Below are positions 9,818-20,242 of a stretch of 64,000 nucleotides of DNA, one piece after another. Each line of letters opens with the position of its first letter. Position 1 is the stretch's first letter. This DNA comes from Blasia pusilla. Taxonomy: Eukaryota; Marchantiophyta; Marchantiopsida; Blasiales. The DNA lies in contig CM114273.1 in the NCBI GenBank assembly GCA_050084515.1, forward strand, positions 33,728,001 through 33,792,000, in the 5' to 3' direction. The notes under the pieces are model-generated. The model worked only from the letters and a program-made list of their open reading frames with translations, was not told where the DNA came from and ran no database searches. Made by a program: the position numbers and the translations under genes.

Positions 9818-12800
9818 CTAGCCATGAGTGCTAGAAGCGGCAATGGAGCGAATGGCATCTGCAAGTGACACAAATGCTTGACAGTAACTGATTGCAATTC
9901 TCTCATTGGCTTCTAATGTCCTCTCTAATCTTCGGACATTAGCTTCAAGAGTCTTCTCTAATCTCCGATCCTTCCTGTCTTCACATTCCAACAGGATCTT
10001 TTGAGTAGCAAGATTACTACTTTCCATAATCGCAGCCATTGAATTATGTGTTCTAATCATGGCTTTTCTCTTCTTGCGAGACCTAGAATCTATAAAAGGG
10101 TCACTTCCTGGATCACTCTCGCCATCATCAGTGCCACCAGAGAAATCCTCATTGCTACCTGCCTTGCCTGATCCTGCAATCAGTCGGATTATCATACCGT
10201 GTTAGAAATAATGTGCCGGGCAAACTTGCCTTTATCTCGCGATAGAATATCTAGGGTGGACCCACCACTATTGATGGTCAGTGGAGCTGCTGACATTCCC
10301 GCGCCAGCCATGTGGCGATAAATTAGCAAGATACCAAGAATATTGCCAAAAGACCTCACTGCAGGATGGGAATGTGCATATCACCGACTGGTGCGACTGC
10401 TTTCATAATTGGCCGACGGGTTCAAGTGAAGTATATGAAAAAACATGCCTGAATTATGAAGATAGTGAGGATACAATTAATCTTCTAGGTCCTAAGATCT
10501 CAAAATCAGACAGACACTATGACGAAAACAAGAAATTAGAGCAGATCCAGCTTGTCTAGAACAGAAAGCCTTCAGATAGAGCCTAAAACTGAAGGGCTTG
10601 GCTGCAAATGACGCCTCCACCATTAAGAAGTTGTGTTACATGGGCTGACTAGCAATCTTAAGTCAGAAAGTTCACCAATCTTCATTTCTGGATGGGAATC
10701 ATAATGGCGCTGCAAGTGTAGAAGCTCACCCTCTTGTTGTGGCGCCTCTGATTCATGTCCGCCGTTCCCAGACCCACCCATCCTGTCTTTTGTAAACCAT
10801 TTCGCCATAGCAGTAAAAACTTCCTGGAAGAAAGTGAGAGGAAGTCGCTTTGCCTTCTTTTCCTCTCCTGTCAATTTCCAATAGCTGCTCTCCCCATCAG
10901 AGATGTGTTTCTGATAGTTGTATATTTTCTTAAAATCTACACTCATCTTCTCCCACCGGTCCTTGCACTGTTGACCACTCCGATAAACATTTGTTCCAAA
11001 GCAGTAGTCCTCAACTGCCTGCCATCTATCCGCTGCTTTACGATGCTTCTCTGTTGCTTGTCTCTCAAAATCATCCTGCTTGGCTGCTTGCAATACTATG
11101 CACTCCTCCAAGCTCCAGTTTGTCTTTTTATAGTCTCTGCCCACTTTTTGTTCCCTAGCCAATCCTGATGCATCACCTTCACACTTTCTCTCTTTATCCG
11201 CACTGGAGTCAAGCACTGGTGCACTTCCAGGATCACTCTCATCTTCATCTGTGCCAAAAAACTCCTCATTCCCAGAACCTGTCAAACCGAAAAATGTCGA
11301 CAGGGTGTAAGCTACTTGACTAATTTTATAGGTGCAAAGTTTACTTCATCTCGCTGACACAGCAAGGAAAAAAATCAAGTTGATCTAGTCCCAAACTGAA
11401 AAAAAAAACCACAAATTAATGTGGGTGCAAATGCGGCTGCTTTTTGAAAGACTCATAGCTTGCTTACAGTTGCTTCTCATTTTTCTCTGAACAAACTCAA
11501 AAGCTTTTACGGAGTCTCTGTAAAAGCTGTTCCCAGCCAGTGCCAAAACTCTGGAATCTTAAGAAAAATGCCAAATGAAAGAAATAAAAACAGAGAAAGC
11601 ACACCCAAATTCACACAGCTCATATAGAGCAGATTGTTACCGCTACCTTCTTGGGGTGGAGGCTGAGAAGAATCATGAATGACAATTCGCAGATCTATAT
11701 TCCTGTTCTTTCCAAACCATTCCTTCATCGCAGTAGCCACCTCCTCAAAGAATGTTGAGGGTAGACGATTGGCCTTCTTCTCTTCTGGGGTCATGACCCA
11801 ATATGTTTTTTTATCAGTTGCATGATGTTTCTCATAGTCAGAAATTTTCTTGTAGTCTGCGCTCAACTTATCCCATCGGTCTCTACATTGTTGACCGCTG
11901 CGATGGACACCTCGTGACCAGCAGTAATCCTCTACTGCTTGCCATCTCTCTGCTGCTGAAAAATGTTTTTCCTTCGGTCCACTATTGTACTGCCTCCCCA
12001 AATCTTCTCTTTTGGCTGCCTGGAGCACAAGAGATTCTTTGAGTGTCCAATTGGTCCTTCGATAATCCCTTCCATTTCTGCCACCTTCACGCTCTGCACT
12101 CATCAGCTCTCCATCCCCATTTCTTCTCTTCCCAGATCCAGACTCAAATACAGGCTCAGTTGCATGTTCATCACTTTCTGCCTCATCAGACCCCGAGTAA
12201 ACCCCATTGCTAGCTGCTTTGCCTGAAGCTGTGGAGTACCAGACACACATTTATGACTTAACAGCCCCATACAAAATCTAACACAGAAGAATTGAGCGCA
12301 ATCGCAGTAAGCAAATTTCAATTTTTGTTCATGATCAGGTGACTCTCAAAATTCATATGGACACACCAAAGAATACCATATCAGAATACTGACAGAAAAG
12401 TGGCTTCAACACCTACCATCAACAAGATTCAGAGGTGCTTGCACACTAAATAGATCAAGGAAAGTGAGCATTGACTTAGAAATCACCAAGGAAAGTGAGC
12501 TCCTATTTTGGACCAACTTCTTTTGTTCATTCATGCTTGAGAGTCTTATCACTCAAGATTATTATATTGTAGTACTAATTTCAAACCAGCTCCTAATTGA
12601 ACTACTTGCGTGCATGACACTAGAGCAGTGGCTTACCGACTCAGCATTGGTAACTACTGGACCTTGACTAGTGCAGTAACTGCAACCAATTACATCTTAC
12701 TGCACCATACGAGAAATAGCTTCAAAGCCATAAGGATAGATGAAGCCACATAGGATTTGTAATTATGGTGATTTGCAATTTCAGCAAACGGAGTGATGGC

Positions 12801-14431
12801 AATAAAGGCATTATTAATGCTGATGTGTATCATTTTTAGATTGTTCCGGATTTACGAGTTTGACAATTATGCAGGTCTGAAACGTTGAAAGCAACCAATT
12901 CCCTGCATATGTGCAACATATTGTGAACCTTCTGGATCAATAATCTTCCAGATATGCTATTTCAAGAAACCATCATTTTCCCAAAACCCAAACTTCTAAA
13001 TGTGTAGGGCTTGGTGTGCTTGGAAAGTTAATAATTTCCAGACTGCTGGTTCGTGAAACCCTCATTTTCACAAAACCCACACTTCCCGAATTCTGAATGT
13101 TTAAGGCTCGGTATGTTTGACAAGTACTGGCAAGACTGTGCCGGACAAAGTCTGAATTTTTAAAAGCCCAGAAGTCGAAATAGTTCTAACCTCAGAAGAG
13201 AATCAGGAGGTGTCTAGAGCTTCAGAACTGGTGGTTCCTTCTCTGCGCCTAACTTCTGAGAAGCATCAGCCACACCTTCCCCTTGCTCCTTTCAACAGAA
13301 ATTTGTAGGCCTAGAATTTGCTGGCTAACCAGAGGGGAGAGGCAAGAACTGACTCCAGATGCTCCATTTCCCCATTTTCCTTGTTTCAGGTTCTTTCTTC
13401 GTACTTTGTTCTGGAAAGCTCCTCGGGGTTTGTACAAGTGTGATCTGTCAGTGAGAAGCCTGTCTAATACACATGGCTACTACAGAGCGCCCCGTGAGGA
13501 TTCGAACACTGACGTCAGTGGCGAACAGTCTCGGCTCTCTACAATACGGACAGAACATTGTAGTCTCGTGCAGATGAAAAGGGAGTCATTACTTCGTTTT
13601 CCACCGGATTTCCACGCGCACCGAGGTGATGGATACACCCAGTGCACCCCGGTTAGAGAATATATGGCAATTCGAGTTTGAATGTGCCATGGATCTGCGG
13701 GTATCCTGCGTGAATTGTCCACATGGGGATACACTCCGGTGCACAAACAGACCACCTATTCTATTCCGATAAGTTGAGCATTTAAGCAGCACATGTGGTT
13801 CGCTCTCTTCTATACTAGACCCGACGGATTCTCAACATAGAAGAAGCTGTAATGAGCATGACTTGCCTTCCCGCTCCCGAGGAAGAGACTCCATATTCTC
13901 GTGGATTACGTTCCCAGTGTCGCCAACTCTGCCTTTACTGAACCACTGGGATAGTCCGTTGTAAACCTCTGGGAAGAAGGTATTGGGCAGCCGCTTGGCT
14001 TTCTTCTCGTCCAGAGTCATCTGCCAGTAGCGGGCCTGGCCGTTGGAGGCATGTCTCTCGTAATCAAAGATCTTTTTGAAATCGGCGCTCATCTTCTCCC
14101 ATCGGTCTTTGCATTGCTGACCACTCCTCTGGATATTGTGCGCCCAACAAAAATCTTCCACTCCCTGCCATCTCTCCGCTGCAGTCCTGTGCTTCTCCTT
14201 GGAGCCACCATTTGCCTGCCTCTCGTAATCCTCTCGCTTGGCCGCTTGCAGCACCAAGCATTCTCCCGAAGTCCAATTCGTCCGCTTGTAATCCCGGCCA
14301 TTTCTACCGCCCCCTCGATCGACCGGCTGCCCTTCAGCACTCCTGAACGGAGCATGCGTCTGATTACCGTTACCGCCGATATTACTGTGTGCCTGCGACT
14401 CTGCGGTGGAACCATTCACATCCGGCGCCAT
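9818..14431 (-). CDS. Triple trihelix (Myb/SANT-like) transcription factor
   Basis: Reconstructed CDS: complement(join(9818..10173, 10730..11278, 11647..12228, 13867..14431)), 2052 nt, 683 residues. Each of exons 1-3 encodes one trihelix DNA-binding domain (about residues 47-165 in exon 1) with repeated blocks: 'RDYKRTNW', 'LVLQAAKRED', 'AAERWQGVEDFCW', 'RSGQQCKDRWEKMSADFKKI', 'YW', 'EKKAKRLPNTFF'. Exon 4 encodes an acidic stretch, a basic cluster 'SRSRKKRKA' (possible nuclear signal) and a coiled coil, the usual C-terminus of single-domain plant trihelix factors. The expected role is sequence-specific DNA binding in the nucleus. All introns are phase 1. Intron 1 has a GC donor (GAAG|GCAAGT); the others are GT-AG. 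Exon 2 has a second possible acceptor 6 nt downstream (at 12222) and a second donor that would keep frame. The start is the first ATG after a long GA run; no upstream in-frame ATG was seen. Families like this usually have one domain; three in tandem is odd. Confidence 0.82.
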
Positions 14432-14454
14432 ATCTCCTCCCTCCCCCTCTCTCT

Positions 14455-14458
<4 letters not shown>

Positions 14459-14500
<42 letters not shown>
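14459..14500 (-). promoter_or_regulatory. (GA)21 microsatellite in the trihelix-gene leader
   Basis: Twenty-one uninterrupted TC dinucleotides on the plus strand are GA repeats in the transcript sense. They lie 28 bases upstream of the trihelix start codon. GA repeats in plant leaders and promoters are known targets of BPC/GAGA-binding proteins. A regulatory role here is an inference from position. Confidence 0.6.
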
Positions 14501-14502
<2 letters not shown>

Positions 14503-15265
14503 CGTCCTGCCCAAGTTCAAATCTTCAGTCGATCCTCGTCTTCCTTCCCCCTACACAAAATTCGTTCCCTGTATGTCGGTTTTCTGTGTCTCCAGTTTCT
14601 GGGCTCTGGGGATCGTTGCGGACAGCCCAGCCAGGGAGGGAGGAGGGAGAGGGCACGGTTCAGCGTAGGCTGATCATAGTCTCATCCAGCCCAGCCGAGG
14701 AAGAAGGGGAAGGTGGATGAGAGAGAATAGTGCCTCCCTCTCTTCTGTCCCCCCCCATCCCCACGCGAGGAAAGAAAGGAAGGACAGACAACGAGCTTCC
14801 TTTGCCGCAGTGTTGCACTTCTGCCGTCTCTCGCTTGGACCCGAGTCCTCCCTTCCTCTCTTCGCCTCGATCTCCTCCGCAAACGTGGCCACCGTCTACC
14901 GGTAGGTCGTCCTCCTCCTCTGCTCACCTGCCCGAAGTATCCTGTTGCATTCCCGTTTTCGCCCCTGCCTTTCCACCGACCACCCCCACATCAAATTTTA
15001 TATTTCTCACTCTTTCTTCCTTCCTTCGCTCGCTCGCTCGCTCGCTCCCTCCCTCTCTCTTTCTTTACCTGTGCTCTTCTTCCTTGGGGGCTCACCGCCA
15101 AATTCCGCAGCAGCACATGTCGGTTCGGTTGGGATCGGCTCGGCTCGGCTTGGCCCCCTTCTATCAGGAGCGATGGCCGCCGGGATTGCCCGCAGCCCGG
15201 CTTGGATGTGTTTCCGAATCGGGGCCCTCACAGAGAACGACGTCCGCTGGCGATTTTAAAGCGCC
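14501..15265. other. GC-rich upstream region of the trihelix gene
   Basis: The sequence is pyrimidine- and GC-rich, with short repeats (CTCG near 15025-15045, GGCTC near 15135-15150). Long open frames in several phases come from base composition and do not look like protein. It most likely holds the 5' leader and promoter of the minus-strand gene. Confidence 0.45.
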
Positions 15266-15535
15266 ATGGCTAATCTCCCCGCAGCTCTGTCTCTCCTCTG
15301 TCTGCCACCTCCGGAACCGTCCGCTCTACAGTACGGTACCAGGTTCTCAGTGGAGTTGCGGGGAAGCAGCGTGCTGCGGAGCTCCACCACGTCTTACGCC
15401 AACTTCTTGCGGCGGACCCGAGCGAACGAACGACTCGATGACTCGACTCGATTCATCTGCACCGCCAGAAAAAGTCGCTGCTACCAAATTGGGATCCGTC
15501 GGAACTCGTCTCCTGGTCTCGCGAGAGATTCCTGA
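15266..15535 (+). CDS. Possible plastid-transit-like first exon (89 aa, weak)
   Basis: An ATG in good context (gcgccATGGct) opens an 89-residue frame. It is rich in Ser, Arg and Leu and poor in acidic residues, starts 'MANLPAALSLLCLPPPEPSA' and contains 'STTSYANFLRRTRA'. That composition resembles a chloroplast transit peptide. No following exon with a recognisable domain was found and the frame may be fortuitous in GC-rich DNA. It is head-to-head with the trihelix gene, about 0.8 kb away, so a shared bidirectional promoter is conceivable. Not recognised as any family. Confidence 0.2.
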   Translation: MANLPAALSLLCLPPPEPSALQYGTRFSVELRGSSVLRSSTTSYANFLRRTRANERLDDSTRFICTARKSRCYQIGIRRNSSPGLARDS

Positions 15536-17417
15536 ACTGTAGACGACGATGCTGCTAGAATAACTGTGATCGGTTCCCTAGCTCTCTTCCGCTCCCCTTC
15601 CCCTATCCCTCGCGCTGCAGAAAAGCTCCCCATAGCCGCTGCCGTCCGTCCTCGACTCTCACCACACTCTCCGCTGCCGTTCCCGATCGCAGCGCAGCCA
15701 ACTCAGCTCTGCGCCATTTCGCCCTTTCTCCCCCGAGATATGAAGTCACCTCTCCGGCTCTGGGTCCTCGTGCCTGGGCTTTTCCTCGCGCCTTCCGTCG
15801 GACAGGTCAAATGTGTGCATGTCCGGTGCCTAGCGTCCAGGCTTTTCCTCACTCACCCCTACCCAACACTCCGGATCACCTCCTCCTCGCCTCTCCTTGC
15901 AGATATGGATCCGGATAATCTTTCTCTCGGACAGCCCAAACCCCGAGCGCTTTGTCTTCTTGCCCAGACTAGTACTAGCTCGAGCCCATAGTCACCCCCC
16001 CATCCGCTTCTCAGGGCTGGCCGGCGACTGTGCTGGACCGCCGGCTGGCTGGCGATGGATGGCACGCTGAAGATGCCGACCTCCAAAAAGTGGAAATGTA
16101 CACTCCGGATTTGCTGCAGCCTCTTCCTGGCTTCCTGGGAGCTGCCGCAAAATCCAGTAAGACGGACACAATGTGATTCTGCACTCTCTGTCTTCAGATT
16201 CCGCTGGCCTACTGGCGAATTTCGCCCATAGGCCTAGCAGCAGGCCTGCTCTTGTTTATCTTTTTTCCTCTTCGCGGCAGAGCGATGGGGTGGAGCCTGG
16301 CAGGAACGGAGTGGAGAGGAGAGTGGCGCAAGAGAATGGAAGCCTCCAGGATAATGGGAACTCGTCCGTCTACAACATCCCACCAAGTCTACGATAATGG
16401 CAATCTGCCACCACATTCGTCGTCCATGCCCCGGGGGCTCGGCGTGAGGTTAGGCTTGGGGCTGGAGTGGCGACTTACTTGCGACTCCGACGACCGCAGT
16501 GATTGTTTTACGGGCATCGCTTGAAGCTTCCGCGGCATGCGATGGTGCCACTGGAAGTGGGGGGGGGGAAGAAGTCGGGGTTAGAGACGAAATCCGTCGC
16601 GATTAGTGCAGCGACTGGGCTTCACGAAACGCAAGAAAGTGGTCGATGCGCGCTTTTCGCGCGGTGGTGCCCGAAAAGTGCAGAGCCGCTGGCGCTTTTG
16701 TAGCATGAGTAGTAACAGCAAACGATCGACGCTTGATTTTAACGGACCAGGTGCCCTTCGCAAGACGATAGGTGAAGCTTCTACGGGAGCACCCTAAGCC
16801 TCGTCACTTCGACTCCAGACCGTGCCGCTGATAGAATCTGGCAAGCTTAGCTTCCTCAGTATCTCGAATAGGAGTAATTCCGCAACTGCAGATTTTAACA
16901 TCGTCGTTATGTCGTAGAATCTCCCAAGCTCATCCAGAGGCCATTCATTAATCTTGAAGAGTCGGACCCCCACTGAAGAAGTCCTGTTGCAATCTCGTGG
17001 AATATGGCAGGTGAGCTTTCTATCGTGGTGATTCCAGAGGAGGAGACCACAGTGAAACACAAGCCTGATCTAGACAAGAGTTCGACAGGGCTCAGTGGAC
17101 AAAGACAGTTGTTGGCGAGTACCGTAGGCAGGACGCTGCAGAAAAGGGTTAATAAAAGAGGCACTGATAGAGAGGAGCAGAGCCAGCCGTGCAAGGAACC
17201 ACCATCCCAGGCGCGTGCCCGTCAGAGGCCAGACCAAACAACGAAGGCGAGCAGTGAACAAGATAAATCGCCAGCTCGTGTCAGTGGTGTGTGTTGATCA
17301 GGTCCTGACCCACCGCCGAGGATTCTCGCTCCTCTAGCTCGAACTGTAAAACCTTGGCAGCGTCCGACCTCTCTAAGAAATCTCGCTCTGCTGTATTCTA
17401 GACTACGTCGAGCCATG

Positions 17418-17450
<33 letters not shown>

Positions 17451-18306
17451 GTGAAAAGCAAAGTGGTGCATTGGGGTGTAATTCCTTCACAATCTTCCCC
17501 GGCCCCGGTCGACAAGCGAATCTAATAACCAACTCGCGGCCATTTCCGTGCCATGTCTGGCTATACGTCTGTCAGTGAGGGCTGGCTTACATTTCCAGGT
17601 CGGTTCATAGCAGGCTGGGCTGCGCTGCGCTGCGCTGTGCTGAGCTGAGCTTGGGATGAGATGCGCTGAAAAGAGTTGACGATGCCTGTCCACTCCACGT
17701 GATGTGCATTCTTGCGTTCTCAAATGCTTCAGCACGAGAATTGGACAAGCACAGAATGCTGAAGTGTTCCGAAAATGATCAAGAGAAGAATCCTGCGTAC
17801 CAGAAACTAGCGCCATGGAGCCAGGCTTCGTCCGCATACCTAGTTGACTTCCATACATCAACCCGTCACCGCGCGGAATGGAATAGAGAGCAGGTCCCAC
17901 AAGGAGAGAGAGAGACGCGAGTTGCGCAGTGGATTGAGAATATGGATTGTATATTCTACTCCGCTGCAGGTCAGCTGCCAATCGAGCACCATTTCAAACG
18001 ATTCTGCGAATCGCAGACCAGCTTTACAGACCTGTGAGCCCAGCCAGGGCAGAAGTCGGCAGCCCCTCTCTTCTCTAGTCCACAGATGTCGCTCCGGTAC
18101 AGATGTAGAGTCTTCATATTTTACTCCTCCTTGCCCGCAAAGACGATGGTTATTCGCCATCTCCCAAAGCTCCCCCACGCCTCTTGGAGAGTTGATCAGC
18201 AAGCACTTCATGCATGCATCCTCCAGATTTACAGACGGGCTTTGAAACTCGCTCCATCTGGAGAAAGCGCCGTAGGGAAAGGACTGCATTGATTATTCCC
18301 TTCGTT
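15536..18306. other. GC-rich stretch without a recognised gene
   Basis: Several open frames occur, among them one at 15741 with a hydrophobic start 'MKSPLRLWVLVPGLFLAPSV' and one at 17004-17297 that is basic and low in complexity. None shows a known domain or a convincing chain of splice sites. A (CT)13 run lies at 17418-17444 and a run of ten or more G at about 16559. A diverged or broken gene cannot be excluded. Confidence 0.3.
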
Positions 18307-18375
18307 GGGATGTGACCGGGTTTTCGTGAGCGTCCTCAAGCCGTGAGGACGCTCACGAAAACCCGGCCATATCCC
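18307..18375. repeat. Near-perfect 69-bp hairpin
   Basis: Arms 18316-18338 and 18344-18366 are 23-bp exact inverted copies (ccgggttttcgtgagcgtcc...) around a 5-base loop agccg. The pairing continues outward to 18307 and 18375 with two mismatches, giving 32-bp arms. There is no coding sequence here. Possible sources are a short inverted-repeat element or a transcript hairpin. Confidence 0.9.
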
Positions 18376-19190
18376 GAGGCAGATGTGTGGATGCAGAGGA
18401 TTGGTGGCGACGAATCGTGGTCACGTGGGCATGTAATCCATCCCTGCTAGCTTCCTCAGTCGCGCCTCGCTGACATCGAAGCGGAAGACCTGCGAGCACT
18501 CGGCACTACGGGCCCGCATGTGGAATTTTCTGCTTCGTGAGAAGTGCAATTTCCAAATTGGACGGGAGGGGAGGGAGGAAAAAGCTCGAGCCAGTTTCGA
18601 TTCTTTAAGGCAGTCCTCGTATCCATAGGCCTGACGTAACCTCGAATTCCATTGACACCGCTCCGGTGCGGAGGAATAGTTGGCAACGTAAGGATGGCTC
18701 GTACTGCTCCTATGAATGCTCCTAGGTACCTACCTACTAGATGGCTGGACGTACCCTTGTCCTCATGGCGCAAACATGACCTGCGCTTCGCCAAGCTTCA
18801 TGGAGACTTCCCAGAATCCCATCACAGCTCGCGAGTCTCGGCTCAGTTGGCGAGCGAGTGCAAGCGAAGACCGACTGTTCGCACGACAGTCCGAGACGCG
18901 CTCGGATTGATTTGTTGGATCCCGATGCGAGCGGTGTCCTCTCGATCCTTCAGGCTGCGCATCCTCTGAGGAGTAGGGATCGTTCAAAGCTCGCCACTTC
19001 GCAAGTGCTGTCTCATGCGGTGCTGCTATTGCTCTTCATGAGAAGCTCTTCCCACAAAGTTCGGTCTGTTCAGGTGGGTATCGACTGGTGGAGCTCTTCG
19101 TCTTAATGAGAAGCACTGACAGTCTCATTTCACTTACAGAGAGCCTTTATTAATCCCATTGATGGTTTCAGAGCTTAGGAAACGGAATGT
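18376..19190. other. GC-rich spacer without a recognised gene
   Basis: Open frames on both strands (for example 18652-18969 plus and 18456-18794 minus) overlap one another and show no domain. No RNA gene is evident. Confidence 0.3.
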
Positions 19191-19538
19191 TTCACAAATG
19201 TTAGTGCAAGACATTCATTCTTCCTCTTGCATTCCATTGGCGACCCCCTCCCATCAAAGTCCTCCATCAAAGTCGGGGGAGCGTTTTTCCCTCGGAACCA
19301 GTGCTTTCCGGGTATTTATAGGGTCATAAACAGGGAATGTAATGATATATATAGAAAATAGGATGGGAAACCCATCACGTTACAAATGAGGGGGCATAGA
19401 GAGCCAAAAAAAACCTCAAGGGGCTAAAACCGGCCCCGAGGAGAAAGAAGGGGTCTTCCCCCTTAACGATCAAAATCATCAACAGCAGAGACAATATCAG
19501 CAACACCTAGAGAACTATAATTATTACTAAGTGGGCCT

Positions 19539-20242
19539 CTACCATTGGCGTCTCCAACCGCCTCGGCCCCGCAAAAGCCCATTTGCCTGGGCACGTTGCA
19601 AAGTTATGGAGACCCGTTGCCTACAATAAAATATCGCAGTGGCTAAGGACAACCCATTTCTCGACTGGAGATGATGGGCGCAATCCGTAAGGAACGAGTC
19701 AAACCTCTCCCCCATAGCCCCGTATATTTCAATGGCTAGGGGGATAAATCGATGTTCGTCATGAAGTCGATTATAAATGTGGGTCTTCTTGATCACCGTC
19801 GCCGCCGCTCCTTGTAGCAATCTCCCTTGTGCCACCACTTGGGCTCACACCGCCTCCCTCGTAGGATCCGTCACTACAACATCCGCTACCACCACCTCAG
19901 ACTCCCTCGTCATATAGAGATCAACACGGATAAGGGAATCTCGTATGGAGTAGTGCCTCTCTCTCTCTCTACGTGGAATCCACTCTCCCGAGCAATAGAG
20001 AACATAATATCCCGCATTGCATCGTGAGTGGCTATCCTCTCACCCCCAACTGGAAACCGTGCCAAATGCACACCAAGTGGATCCAGACTCCGACGACACT
20101 CGCAATGTGTCGAACCAACAACCGTTGGTTGGGGTAGGCCCAGTCGGAACTGCATCGCTGTAGTGTAGGTAAGTGGTGTGATGCAGAAAGCGGGGATGAG
20201 GGGCGAGCCCCCATCCATGAGCCTGCCCCCTTTCCAGAGCAA
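19539..20242 (-). pseudogene. Zinc knuckle and restriction-like endonuclease tail
   Basis: Three overlapping frames complete the non-LTR protein. 'GSTHCECRRSLDPLGVHLAR' and 'GGERIATHDAMRD' (20130-20010) form the Cys/His region, with one expected Cys apparently replaced by Phe. After a frameshift near 19930, 'RVDLYMTRESEVVVADVVV' and then 'TDPTREAV' carry the D...D part of a PD-(D/E)xK nuclease. 'VIKKTHIYNRLHDEHRFIPL' and 'AIEIYGAMGERFDSFL' (from about 19797) carry the lysine and the conserved tail. A stop follows EAV. At least two frameshifts and one stop make this end inactive, although the motifs are well kept. Confidence 0.75.

Noticed and set aside
13483-13512. B-box-like GTTCGAATCC (minus strand) in trihelix intron 1, suggesting a tRNA gene
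   Set aside because: The T-stem does not pair, no acceptor stem or anticodon arm is seen, and no convincing A box lies upstream. At most a SINE scrap.
14051-14668. 205-residue plus-strand open frame
   Set aside because: It is the antisense shadow of trihelix exon 1 and the GA tract.
14730-15542. 270-residue plus-strand open frame
   Set aside because: Composition is Ser/Pro/Leu-rich, as expected from pyrimidine-rich GC DNA. Overlapping frames are open in other phases and no domain is visible. It lies in the upstream region of the trihelix gene.
16234-17300. Several 60-97-residue frames on both strands
   Set aside because: No domains, no consistent splice chain, and mutual overlap; treated as non-coding.
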